A DNA stretch of 64,000 nt from Pseudomonas sp. NCCP-436 (GTDB lineage: Bacteria; Pseudomonadota; Gammaproteobacteria; Pseudomonadales; Pseudomonadaceae). Location of the stretch: contig NZ_BPLZ01000005.1 in the NCBI RefSeq assembly GCF_019656335.1, positions 62,001 to 126,000 on the forward strand, read 5' to 3'. Below, one piece after another: positions 19,349-26,857 of this stretch. Position 1 is the first letter of the stretch. Each line of letters opens with the position of its first letter. Made by a program: the position numbers and the translations under genes. The notes under the pieces were generated by a model. It did not search any database. It saw only the letters and a program-made list of their open reading frames with translations, and was not told the origin of the DNA.

Positions 19349-20550
19349 GCCGCCGCTTCCTGCAAGCGAGCTACCGGCACTTCACGAACCGGCCAGTTGA
19401 GCACCGCCGCAACCACACTCAGAGCGATGGAAATCTGCCAGACCAGGTCGTAGCTACCGGTGTGATCGTAGAGGTAGCCTCCCAACCAGCCGCCCAGGAA
19501 GGAGCCTAGCTGGTGGAAGAGAAAGACAATGCCGCCAAGCATCGACAGATTGCGCACGCCGAACAGCGTAGCCACCGTGCCGTTGGTCAGAGGCACCGTC
19601 GACAGCCATAGCAACCCCATGGCAATACCGAACAGGTAGGCACTCCACTGCGTCAGCGGCGCCAGCAGAAACAGCGTGATGACCACACCGCGCAGCAGGT
19701 ACAGGGCACTGAGCAGGCGCGGCTTGGACAGGCGTCCACCCAGCCAGCCGGCGATGTAGGTACCAAAGATATTGAACAGACCGACCAGTGCCAGCACCGT
19801 GGTTCCGGTAAGCGCCGGCAGGTGATGGTCAACCAGGTAGGCCGGCAAGTGCACAGCCACAAACACCACCTGAAAACCACAGACGAAGAAGCCCAGCGCC
19901 AACAGCCAGAAACCGGAATGACCGGCTGCCTCACGCAGCGCCTCGCCAAGCGTCTGCTCCACTCCGCCGCTGGCCGGCATCGGCGTCTCTCTTATCATTG
20001 CCGCCAGCGGCAGGATCAGCGCCACCAGCAACCCCAACGCCAGCAGTGCGGCGGACCAGCCCAACCAGCCGATCAACCCGAGCGTACCCGGCAGCATGGC
20101 GAACTGACCGAAGGAGCCGGCGGCCGCAGCGATGCCCATGGCCATGCTGCGTTTCTCCAGCGGAACTGCCCGGCCAACCACCCCGAGGATGACCGAAAAA
20201 GATGTGCCGGACAGACCGATACCAATCAGCAGGCCGGCACTCAACGACAGGGACTGAGGCGAATCGGAAAGCCCCATCAGCACTAGCCCCAGCATATACA
20301 GTAGACCGCCACTAACGATGGCCTTGCGTGCACCGAAGCGGTCGGCAAAGGCACCGGTTATCGGCTGCACCAACCCCCAGATCAGGTTCTGCAGGGCAAT
20401 GGCGAAGGCAAAGACTTCGCGTCCCCAGCCGAACTCCGCACTCATCGGCGGCAAAAACAGACCGAAGCCATGTCGCGTGCCAAGCGACAGCGCCAGGATC
20501 AGCGAGGCTCCAAGCAGCAGCCAGGTGGATGAACGCCATGCAGTTGGCAT
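19345..20550 (-). CDS. MFS transporter (OxlT-like)
   Basis: A 401-residue major facilitator with about 12 transmembrane helices. The N-half shows GFGLFLPPMSAEFGWGREVF and the loop motif GAFADRFGARKAIVSGGLLY between helices 2 and 3. The arrangement resembles the oxalate/formate-type (OxlT) and monocarboxylate branch. The substrate is unknown. It is followed by the overlapping 40-aa membrane protein. Upstream on the same strand, about 50 bases away, lies a MarR-type gene that is a natural candidate regulator. Confidence 0.9.
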   Translation of the reverse strand: MPTAWRSSTWLLLGASLILALSLGTRHGFGLFLPPMSAEFGWGREVFAFAIALQNLIWGLVQPITGAFADRFGARKAIVSGGLLYMLGLVLMGLSDSPQSLSLSAGLLIGIGLSGTSFSVILGVVGRAVPLEKRSMAMGIAAAAGSFGQFAMLPGTLGLIGWLGWSAALLALGLLVALILPLAAMIRETPMPASGGVEQTLGEALREAAGHSGFWLLALGFFVCGFQVVFVAVHLPAYLVDHHLPALTGTTVLALVGLFNIFGTYIAGWLGGRLSKPRLLSALYLLRGVVITLFLLAPLTQWSAYLFGIAMGLLWLSTVPLTNGTVATLFGVRNLSMLGGIVFLFHQLGSFLGGWLGGYLYDHTGSYDLVWQISIALSVVAAVLNWPVREVPVARLQEAAA

Positions 20551-20601
20551 CGGTATCTCCAGAGGCGGTCGCTTGCGACCGGATAGACACTATTCAGGCA
20601 C

Positions 20602-21006
20602 TCAGGCCAGTTCTTCAAGAAGCCTCATCAGCTCGGCATGACGCTCAACGCCCAGTTGCCCGGCCAGCGCCTGCTGCGCCTGTTCCCACAGCGGCACAGC
20701 CTGTTCGATGCGCTGCACGCCGGCATCGGTGAGGCGCACCTCACGCGCACGCATATCACGCCCCTCCCCCAGCTGCAGCAGTCCCTGCTCCGCCAACACC
20801 CGCAGATTGCGTCCGAGAGTGCTGCGATCCAGCCCCATCGCCTCAGCCAGCGCCGAGATGCTCGGCTGACCAAGGCGCTGAACATGGCGCAGCAGGGAAA
20901 ACTGGGCAGCCCCCAGCCCGACGGCGATAAGCGCGTCGTCATAAGTCCGGGTCACCTTGCGGCTGGCTCGGCGCAGGCGCGTACAAAGACACTGGGTCGG
21001 CAACAT
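20602..21006 (-). CDS. MarR-family transcriptional regulator
   Basis: A 134-residue winged-helix regulator. The recognition region reads ISALAEAMGLDRSTLGRNLR and the wing region GEGRDMRAREVRLTDAG. The N-terminus has a CxC pair (MLPTQCLCTRLRRASRK), so redox or metal sensing is possible. It lies 51 bases upstream of the MFS gene on the same strand and probably controls it and itself. A perfect palindrome GGTATATACC sits at 21014-21023, just before the start codon. Confidence 0.9.
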   Translation of the reverse strand: MLPTQCLCTRLRRASRKVTRTYDDALIAVGLGAAQFSLLRHVQRLGQPSISALAEAMGLDRSTLGRNLRVLAEQGLLQLGEGRDMRAREVRLTDAGVQRIEQAVPLWEQAQQALAGQLGVERHAELMRLLEELA

Positions 21007-21013
21007 GCATACA

Positions 21014-21023
21014 GGTATATACC
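21014..21023. promoter_or_regulatory. Candidate MarR operator
   Basis: GGTATATACC is a perfect 10-bp palindrome whose near end is 8 bases from the marR-type start codon. It overlaps where the ribosome site and probably the -10 would be, so binding there would block expression. Autoregulation by MarR proteins through such palindromes is usual. Confidence 0.45.
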
Positions 21024-21246
21024 CGCATTACTCATTCGTCCTCATACAGCTGCGCATCGAGTTGGCGTAACAGTTCCTGATCTGCCACATCGGATTAGCT
21101 TGCGGACATGAAGATACTGCCCGGCCAGCACCGAATTCGATGGTTCATCGCCTGCAGCGGCTCGGCTCAATACAGCTACCCCACCACTGCCGGACTCGAA
21201 AGGCACGCCTCATAAGGTGTTTCGACGGAATTGTCGGGCCTCATGC

Positions 21247-22086
21247 TCAGGCAAACCACAGCTCCAGAATCAGCAGGCACACCAGCCACAGTGCAATACC
21301 GGTGACAAGCAGATTCAACGCCCGTTCGATGTCACGGGCCTGCGGTGACTGTCCCTGCCCTAGCCCCTGCAGACTCACCCCGAGAGCTCCGGCGCCGGCC
21401 GCCAGTACCGGACCGATGTTGGCACCCGGCCAGGCGGATGCCTGGCACATCCAGCAGCGTAGCGCGGGAGCGGTTCGGCCAAGCAGTGCATAACTCAGAG
21501 CCGTCAGCCTGGCCGGCAGATAACCAAGCACATGGGCAATCTTCAGCGCAGCCCAGCCGAAGCGCTCACAACGTGGGTTAGCGACACCCCAGGCCGTCTC
21601 CAGACCGCTGCTCAGGCGATACAGCACGACCCCTGGCGCACCTGCGATGAAAAACCAGAACAGCACGGCAAATACCGAGTCGAAGCCCTGCTGCAGCACT
21701 GTCGCAACACCGGCAGATGCGGCACCTGTATTCTCCTGCAACCGACCAGTTCCCTCAGAAGAAAAGCCCAGACGCAAGCTCTGCGCCAACACTTGAGCGC
21801 TACCGTACAGCGAGCGCAGACCAAGTGCGAAATACAGGACCAATATCTCCAGCGCCCAGCCAAATTCGGTCAGGTGTACCAACAGCCAGGTAATCAGGGT
21901 CAGCGGCAGCACCGCCAGACACCAGGCTGTCACACCATGGCTACGCCAGCCCCCACCCGCCGGATTGAAACGCTGCTCCAGGCGTTCAGCCAACCGCCCG
22001 AACGGCTCCCGGAGATCAGCATGCCTCGCTCCACCGAGCACGGCATTCAGAGTAATGCCAGCTGCGGTAATCATAAACAGACTCAT
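21247..22086 (-). CDS. CobD/CbiB-like membrane protein lacking catalytic motifs
   Basis: An intact 279-residue polytopic membrane protein whose framework matches adenosylcobinamide-phosphate synthase (CobD/CbiB): SHGVTAWCLAVLPLTLITWL, LVLYFALGLRSL, FIAGAPGVVLYRLSS, YLPARLTALSYALLG, AGAGALGVSLQGL. The conserved polar motifs are missing. GDPxxxPHPV is GGARHADLREP. VGRDTxxL is SSEGTGRL. ETVAENxxDG is ATVLQQGFD. RxDDxxNYLPAR is LKIAHVLGYLPAR. The YxGxxxxKPxxG loop is deleted. I therefore doubt cobalamin synthesis. It may be a relic or a repurposed pseudoenzyme. No other cob gene is in the window. The ATG at 22086 has GGGAG 9 bases upstream. Confidence 0.7.
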   Translation of the reverse strand: MSLFMITAAGITLNAVLGGARHADLREPFGRLAERLEQRFNPAGGGWRSHGVTAWCLAVLPLTLITWLLVHLTEFGWALEILVLYFALGLRSLYGSAQVLAQSLRLGFSSEGTGRLQENTGAASAGVATVLQQGFDSVFAVLFWFFIAGAPGVVLYRLSSGLETAWGVANPRCERFGWAALKIAHVLGYLPARLTALSYALLGRTAPALRCWMCQASAWPGANIGPVLAAGAGALGVSLQGLGQGQSPQARDIERALNLLVTGIALWLVCLLILELWFA

Positions 22087-22264
22087 GCCATCACACTCCC
22101 CCGAGACGGAAGTGCGCTCGCGGCCAGCCTTCCGGCACAATCATACATGCAGTACTTCCGTGCTTTGGATGCCCACGTAGCGCACTGCCGCAGCAGCAAC
22201 CGACCTCACTCGGACATCCATATAGATCAGAACATGTGAAAAGCAGAAAGATACGCTCCCGCTG

Positions 22265-22418
22265 CCAGCGGAAGAAAAGCCGGGCAGCGTCCTCCGTGAT
22301 GCGTTAAATCCACAGCAAGCCGGTCTCGAACTGATTTTCCCGGCGAATCCTAGCGGCTCGAAGGGTAGAAGGCGGTGACACTGCCCGTCAACGCCAAGCC
22401 TGGAGACTGACAGCCAGA
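22265..22418 (+). ncRNA. Cobalamin-riboswitch-like relic (orphan)
   Basis: The plus strand resembles the 3' half of a B12 riboswitch. GGGTAGAAGGCGG stands in for GGGAAGGCGG. A 9-position stem (GGCGGTGAC, 22371-22379, with GTCAACGCC, 22387-22395; one mismatch) is followed directly by AGCCTGGAGACTGACA (22397-22412), matching the B12 box AGYCMGGAGACCKGCC at 12 of 16 positions. The 5' half is poorly conserved and no clean CCCCGCAACTG or GCCACTG box is present. It points into the 3' end of a minus-strand gene, so it controls nothing visible. Probably degenerate; the neighbouring CobD relic supports the reading. Confidence 0.45.
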
Positions 22419-22420
22419 TA

Positions 22421-22951
22421 TCAGGGATGGCGTGCCAGACCAGGCGTAATGATCCTCCTGGCATCCAGATAGGCGCGCTGCCAATAGCTGTTGTCCAGGC
22501 TGTCCAGACGCACTGTACCTCCACTGGAAGGGGCATGGACGAAGCGCCCTTCACCAACATAAATCCCGGCATGGCTGACAGACCGTCCGCCACTGGTGGC
22601 GAAGAACACCAGATCACCGCTCTGCAGAGAGTCACGCCGCACGGAGGGAACACGCATAGAACTCAGTTCGCGAGTTGAACGCGGCAGACTGATACCCGCA
22701 GCATCGCGGTAGACGTAGCCAATCAAACCGCTGCAGTCGAAACCGCCCTCAGGAGTATTGCCGCCATAGCGATAGGGCGTTCCGACCAAGCCCAGGGCGC
22801 GGAACAGCACATCTTCGGCCGTACCAACGTAAGCACTGGGCGTTGCAACAGGTAACTGAGGAGACTGAGGGGCCGGCGAGCGACTGGAGCAGGCACCAAG
22901 CAGTACCAACAGAAAGACGAGGGCAAGGCGAGAAATAACAGCCATGGGCAT
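22421..22951 (-). CDS. NlpC/P60 (C40) peptidase lipoprotein
   Basis: A 176-residue lipoprotein with a lipobox LLGACSS (Cys about residue 21), so outer- or inner-membrane anchored in the periplasm. The C40 domain shows the catalytic Cys in [14 protein letters not shown] and the catalytic His in [18 protein letters not shown]. These enzymes cleave peptide bonds in the murein stem peptide. A near-identical architecture is encoded about 80 bases upstream on the same strand, suggesting tandem duplication. Confidence 0.92.
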   Translation of the reverse strand: MPMAVISRLALVFLLVLLGACSSRSPAPQSPQLPVATPSAYVGTAEDVLFRALGLVGTPYRYGGNTPEGGFDCSGLIGYVYRDAAGISLPRSTRELSSMRVPSVRRDSLQSGDLVFFATSGGRSVSHAGIYVGEGRFVHAPSSGGTVRLDSLDNSYWQRAYLDARRIITPGLARHP

Positions 22952-23033
22952 AGCAATCCTAAGCCGGAATGCACTTTACTCTGCCGGCTCGCGGCACACC
23001 ATGCAACCTTGGCGGCCACGACTGGCGTAGCAT

Positions 23034-23651
23034 TCAGCGCGACTTGGTGTCGCCCTGCTCCTCAACCGGTGCAAGTGCCAATACGCGTTTGGCTTCCAGA
23101 TAGCTACGCTTCCAGTAGCTGTTATCGAGGCTGTCGATACGTACGCCGCCGCTACGACTGCTGCTGGAGTGAATGAACTGGTCGTCACCCAGATAAATCC
23201 CGGCGTGACTGACACGGCCGCGACCACGATCATTGAACAGAATCAGATCGCCAGGCTCCAGATCGGCACGCGCCACCTTGGGCGCATCCAGCTTGATCAG
23301 CTCTCGCGTGGAGCGCGGCAGCTCCAGACCGACTTCCTCACGGAACAGGTAGCCGATGAAACCGCTGCAGTCGAAGCCCGACTGCACCGAGGTGCCACCG
23401 TAGCGGTAACGAGTACCGATCAATGAGCGACCAAGCTCCAGCAAGCTGTCAGCCAACTGCGGCATCTCATAGGGTTCATCGTTCATCAGCTCACCGACTT
23501 CTTCGTCGGCAGGTTCGACCTGTAGGCTGATCGAAGGCGATTGGAGCTCAACCGGCGCCTGCATCACCAGAGGCTGCTGTGGCTGAACCGCACAGGCGGC
23601 AAGCATGGCTGCGAGCGCAAGAGGCACGAGGGGTGCGAAGCGTTTTAGCAT
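23034..23651 (-). CDS. NlpC/P60 (C40) peptidase lipoprotein
   Basis: A 205-residue lipoprotein. The N-terminus MLKRFAPLVPLALAAMLAAC gives a lipobox ending in Cys20. An acidic linker follows (PADEEVGELMNDEPYEMPQL), then the C40 domain with Cys in SGFDCSGFIGYLFREEVG and His in SHAGIYLGDDQFIHSSSS. I start at the ATG at 23651; upstream in-frame codons would bury the signal peptide. It is paralogous to the following gene: both share RYGG, PRSTREL and [10 protein letters not shown]. The likely role is murein remodelling. Confidence 0.92.
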   Translation of the reverse strand: MLKRFAPLVPLALAAMLAACAVQPQQPLVMQAPVELQSPSISLQVEPADEEVGELMNDEPYEMPQLADSLLELGRSLIGTRYRYGGTSVQSGFDCSGFIGYLFREEVGLELPRSTRELIKLDAPKVARADLEPGDLILFNDRGRGRVSHAGIYLGDDQFIHSSSSRSGGVRIDSLDNSYWKRSYLEAKRVLALAPVEEQGDTKSR

Positions 23652-23793
23652 GGGCACGACCGTGTCGATGGAATTCACAAGCTGCCGACTATGCCTTCTA
23701 TGAAGTCGATTTGCAAATTCTATCGCTGTTTTGTGTGACCCACACCGACGCAAGGAACATCTAACACGCCTTGATCAGCAAGATGTGCGCTAC

Positions 23794-25008
23794 TCAGCCC
23801 AGTATTTCGCTCAGTGGGATGAAACGCAGCCTGTCGCCCTCGGCCAGCTCCCGTCCTTCAACAACCTCAGCCAGTCCCTCGGCCCAGGCAGCGCTGCGCA
23901 GCACTCCCGAACTCTGGTTGGCATAGGGCACCGCACGACCATTTTCCAGCCGTGCCCGCAGATACTCACGACGTTTGCCAGGCCGCGACCAGGCGAAACC
24001 GGCCGGCACCTCGAACGCCAACGGCTCGACCCTGCTCACGCCCAGTCGGCGCAACAGGTAAGGTCGTGCCAGCAGACCGAAGGTCACCAGCGTAGAGGCC
24101 GGGTTGCCTGGCAGGCCGATTACCGGCACACCCTGAAAATGGCCGACCGTCAGCGGCTTACCCGGCTTGATCGCCAGCTTCCACAGCGCCAGCTCGCCTG
24201 CTTCACGCAGCGCCACACCGAGAAAATCAGCCTCACCGACGGAAACACCACCACTGGAAAGGATCAGGTCCACCGCCCCGAGATCTGCCAGCACCTGCCG
24301 CGTGCGCGACAGGTCGTCCGGCACGATGCCTGCGTCCACCACCTGACAGCCCAAACGCTCCAGCCAGCTAATCAGCAGCAGTCGGTTGCTGTTGTAAATC
24401 TGCCCCGGCCCGAGTGGCAAACCTGGTTCAACCAGCTCATCGCCTGTAGATAGCACCGCCACCTTCAGTGGCCGGCATACCTGCAGGCGTGCAACACCCA
24501 GCGAAGCAGCCAGGCCCTGTTCGACAGGCCCCAGCCGGGTACCAGCAGGCAACACGCAGTCGCCACTGCGCGTTTCCTGGCCACGGGCACGGACATTCTG
24601 CCCACGCATGAGCGGTTGGCGAAAGATCACCCGCCCAGCATCATCGAGCTCGACGTTCTCCTGCATTTCCACGGTATCAGCGCCTTCCGGCAGCGGAGCA
24701 CCGGTAAAGATGCGTGCACAGCTACCTGCTGCCAACGGAGCAGGCGCTGCCCCGGCAAGGATGCGCTGGCTGACCGGCAGAGACTGGCCGTGCCAATCGT
24801 CCAGACGCAGCGCATAGCCATCCATTGCGCTGTTATCCCAGGGTGGCAGATCCAGTGTTGCAAGCAGCGGCTCGGCCAGTACTCGGCCAGCAGCCCGGGA
24901 CAGCTCAACAGTCTCGACCTCGGTTACCCGACTCGAATCGGCCAGAGCCAGCAAACGCTCCAGAGCCTGCTCCAGGGGTAGCAGGCCAGGCTGATCGCAA
25001 CCACTCAT
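23794..25008 (-). CDS. moeA: Molybdopterin molybdenumtransferase MoeA
   Basis: MoeA (404 residues) inserts molybdate into adenylated molybdopterin. Motifs seen are DLPPWDNSAMDGYALRLDDW near the N-terminus, IFTGAPLPEGADTVEMQE, the MoCF-fold core LILSSGGVSVGEADF, and VIGLPGNPASTLVTFGLLAR. The ATG at 25008 overlaps the moaB stop as ATGA, so the two are translationally coupled. Longer in-frame readings overlap moaB and lack support. The product is needed for all molybdoenzymes, including the xanthine dehydrogenase encoded earlier in the window. Confidence 0.95.
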   Translation of the reverse strand: MSGCDQPGLLPLEQALERLLALADSSRVTEVETVELSRAAGRVLAEPLLATLDLPPWDNSAMDGYALRLDDWHGQSLPVSQRILAGAAPAPLAAGSCARIFTGAPLPEGADTVEMQENVELDDAGRVIFRQPLMRGQNVRARGQETRSGDCVLPAGTRLGPVEQGLAASLGVARLQVCRPLKVAVLSTGDELVEPGLPLGPGQIYNSNRLLLISWLERLGCQVVDAGIVPDDLSRTRQVLADLGAVDLILSSGGVSVGEADFLGVALREAGELALWKLAIKPGKPLTVGHFQGVPVIGLPGNPASTLVTFGLLARPYLLRRLGVSRVEPLAFEVPAGFAWSRPGKRREYLRARLENGRAVPYANQSSGVLRSAAWAEGLAEVVEGRELAEGDRLRFIPLSEILG

Positions 25009-25544
25009 CCGCGCGTCTCGCATGCAGCCACGGCCTTGAGCTGAGGAACGAAGTTGCAGGGACGATGGCGAGCATCCAGTTGCTCGACAAGAATGCCGTC
25101 CCAGGCCGTGCGACAGGCATTGGTCGAGCCTGGCAGACAACATACCAGGGTGCCGTTGGCCAGGCCGGCCAAAGCCCGCGACTGAATGGTGGACGAGCCG
25201 ATGTCGGCCACGGAAATCTGCCTGAACAACTCACCGAAGCCATCAACCTGCTTGTCCAGCAAGCAGCTCACAGCCTCTGGCGTACTATCGCGCCCGGTAA
25301 AGCCGGTACCACCGGTAATCAGCACCACCTGCACCTCGTCCTCTGCAATCCAGGCAGCCACCTGGGCACGGATACGGTAAAGATCATCCTTGAGCAGGAC
25401 ACGCGCCGCCAGTCGATGGCCGGCGCCACTCAGGCGTTCGACCAGAAGCCGCCCGGAAGTGTCGGTCTCCATCGAGCGGGTATCACTGACAGTCAGCACG
25501 GCAATGTTCAGCGGCACGAAAACCGCATCGGCCTTGTGGTTCAT
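25005..25544 (-). CDS. moaB: Molybdenum cofactor biosynthesis protein B
   Basis: MoaB (179 residues) belongs to the MoCF domain family and takes part in molybdopterin adenylylation or a related step. Family signatures are VLTVSDTRSMETDTSGRLLV and VVLITGGTGFTGRDSTPEAV. The TGA is shared with the moeA start (ATGA). It is divergent from mobA with about 68 bases between, which must hold both promoters. Confidence 0.94.
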   Translation of the reverse strand: MNHKADAVFVPLNIAVLTVSDTRSMETDTSGRLLVERLSGAGHRLAARVLLKDDLYRIRAQVAAWIAEDEVQVVLITGGTGFTGRDSTPEAVSCLLDKQVDGFGELFRQISVADIGSSTIQSRALAGLANGTLVCCLPGSTNACRTAWDGILVEQLDARHRPCNFVPQLKAVAACETRG

Positions 25545-25612
25545 GACGGGTATCCAATCAGGTAAGAATGGGCCAAGTTATATCACACAGCCCGCTTCCG
25601 GAGACCGATCAC

Positions 25613-26185
25613 ATGAACATCCCCTCCTGCTCGGTACTACTGCTTTGCGGCGGTCGTGGCCAGCGCATGGGCGGCGCCGACAAAGGACTGCTGACCTGGC
25701 ACGGCCGGCCTCTGGTGGCCTGGCTGCACGACGTGGTGCGACCGCTGAGCGATGACCTGATCATTTCCTGCAACCGCAATGCCGAGCACTACCGGCCCTA
25801 TGCCGACCGCCTGGTAGAAGACCAGGATCGCACTTTCCAGGGGCCACTGGCCGGCATTCGCGCCGGACTGGCTGCGGCCCGCCACGAGCAAATGCTGGTA
25901 CTGCCCTGCGATGCGCCACGAATTGATCACTCCCTGATCGACGCTCTGCTTGCCCACTCCGGCAACCGACCGGTAGTGATTCGCCAAAATGGCTTCTGGG
26001 AGCCGCTATTCTGCCTGCTGCCCACTGCACTGGGTCAGTCACTTGAACAGGCCTGGCAGACAGGCGAGCGCAGCCCGCAACGCTGGCTGGCCGGACTTGA
26101 ACCAGTTGCCGTGGACTGCCCTCCTGACGATCCACGCCTGGCCAACCTCAACAGCCCCGATCTGCTAGCCCTAGAACCTCTCTGA
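25613..26185 (+). CDS. mobA: Molybdenum cofactor guanylyltransferase
   Basis: MobA (190 residues) transfers GMP to molybdopterin to form MGD, used by DMSO-reductase-family enzymes rather than by XDH. The nucleotidyltransferase signature LLCGGRGQRMGGADKGLLTW is at the N-terminus, with LPCDAPRIDHSLIDALL in the metal-binding strand. I use the ATG at 25613, preceded by GGAGA; an ATG 15 codons upstream lacks a site and lies in the divergent promoter region. Confidence 0.94.
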   Translation: MNIPSCSVLLLCGGRGQRMGGADKGLLTWHGRPLVAWLHDVVRPLSDDLIISCNRNAEHYRPYADRLVEDQDRTFQGPLAGIRAGLAAARHEQMLVLPCDAPRIDHSLIDALLAHSGNRPVVIRQNGFWEPLFCLLPTALGQSLEQAWQTGERSPQRWLAGLEPVAVDCPPDDPRLANLNSPDLLALEPL

Positions 26186-26282
26186 GAAATATCGCCAGAC
26201 CGGCAAAGGAACTCACAAAGCTGTTTCACGTCAGAGCCAGGGTAACGCAGAACTTGCGCTTCATTAATTCAGGAGACAGAGC

Positions 26283-26504
26283 ATGAACCAACGGATTATT
26301 CCCGCCCTGCTGTTTACTCTCGGCCTGGCCACCCTGGCCGGCTGTTCCACCCCGTCGGTCATCACGCTCACTGACGGCCGCCAGATCCAGACCGTGGACA
26401 CGCCGAAGTTCGACGAAGAGGCCGGCTTCTATGAGTTCGAACAACTCGACGGCAAACGCGCCACAATCAACAAGGATCAGGTTCAAAGCGTCAAGGAGCT
26501 TTAA
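26283..26504 (+). CDS. YgdI/YgdR-family small lipoprotein
   Basis: A 73-residue lipoprotein. The signal MNQRIIPALLFTLGLATLAG ends at lipobox Cys21 (LAGCSTPS). The rest is the YgdI/YgdR (DUF903) fold: VITLTDGRQIQTVDTPKFDE, then FYEFEQLDGKRATINKDQVQ. AGGAGA upstream supports the start. These are abundant envelope lipoproteins of unknown function. It stands about 100 bases after mobA and just before the tRNA gene. Confidence 0.92.
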   Translation: MNQRIIPALLFTLGLATLAGCSTPSVITLTDGRQIQTVDTPKFDEEAGFYEFEQLDGKRATINKDQVQSVKEL

Positions 26505-26572
26505 ACGCCTTCAGCGAGCATGCCGGACACAAGCCGAATGAGCGCTGTGGTGAATTTTTTTTGCCTAACCCC

Positions 26573-26600
26573 TTGTGCAGTAAAAGTTTTTCAGTAGAAT
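26573..26600 (+). promoter_or_regulatory. Probable tRNA-Pro promoter
   Basis: A -35-like TTGTGC (26573-26578), a 16-base spacer and a -10-like TAGAAT (26595-26600) place transcription start a few bases before the mature tRNA 5' end. The surrounding DNA is unusually A/T-rich (runs of T at 26555-26562). Confidence 0.6.
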
Positions 26601-26610
26601 GGTCTGCATT

Positions 26611-26687
26611 CGGAGTGTAGCGCAGCTTGGTAGCGCGTCTCGTTCGGGACGAGAAGGTCGCAGGTTCGAATCCTGTCTCTCCGACCA
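26611..26687 (+). tRNA. tRNA-Pro (anticodon CGG)
   Basis: A full 77-base cloverleaf with encoded CCA. The anticodon stem TCTCG/CGAGA encloses loop TTCGGGA, giving anticodon CGG (reads CCG). The T-arm is GCAGG-TTCGAAT-CCTGT. The D-arm pairs GCGC/GCGC. The acceptor strand CGGAGTG faces CTCTCCG, which leaves a U-U mismatch at the sixth pair; the remaining six pairs are canonical. A strong terminator follows about 25 bases later. Confidence 0.96.
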
Positions 26688-26710
26688 ACTACCTGTTCCA
26701 GCTGGAACAA

Positions 26711-26742
26711 CGAAAAACCCGGCCATAACGCCGGGTTTTTCG
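26711..26742 (+). terminator. tRNA-Pro terminator
   Basis: A GC stem (AAACCCGGC / GCCGGGTTT-type, with loop CATAAC) is followed by TTTTT and preceded by AAAAA, so it can work in both directions. It ends the tRNA transcript. Confidence 0.9.
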
Positions 26743-26814
26743 TTTCCGGCCATCTCATCCAATACCCTTCTCCCGGTTCAGGCTTATTACGCCCCCAACG
26801 GGACTGCCTGAAAA

Positions 26815-26845
26815 GAACAAGCCCCGCCAGAGCGGGGCTTGTTTG
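26815..26845 (-). terminator. gdhB terminator
   Basis: The stem AACAAGCCCCGC / GCGGGGCTTGTT lies 13 bases beyond the gdhB stop on the minus strand and runs into a U-rich tail in that direction (CTTGTTCTTTTC). Confidence 0.85.
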
Positions 26846-26857
26846 CAGTAGTGCAGT

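Noticed and set aside
21030..21090. An 18-codon ORF upstream of the MarR gene (VADQELLRQLDAQLYEDE)
   Set aside because: Composition looks protein-like and the stop lies near the MarR start, but it is too short, has an in-frame stop three codons before its start, and I see no ribosome site. It may be the end of a lost gene.
22141..22420. B12 riboswitch on the minus strand upstream of the CobD-like gene
   Set aside because: A GGGAA...CCGG...GCTG string exists there, but no B12 box follows it; the plus-strand match is clearly better, so I reported only that one.
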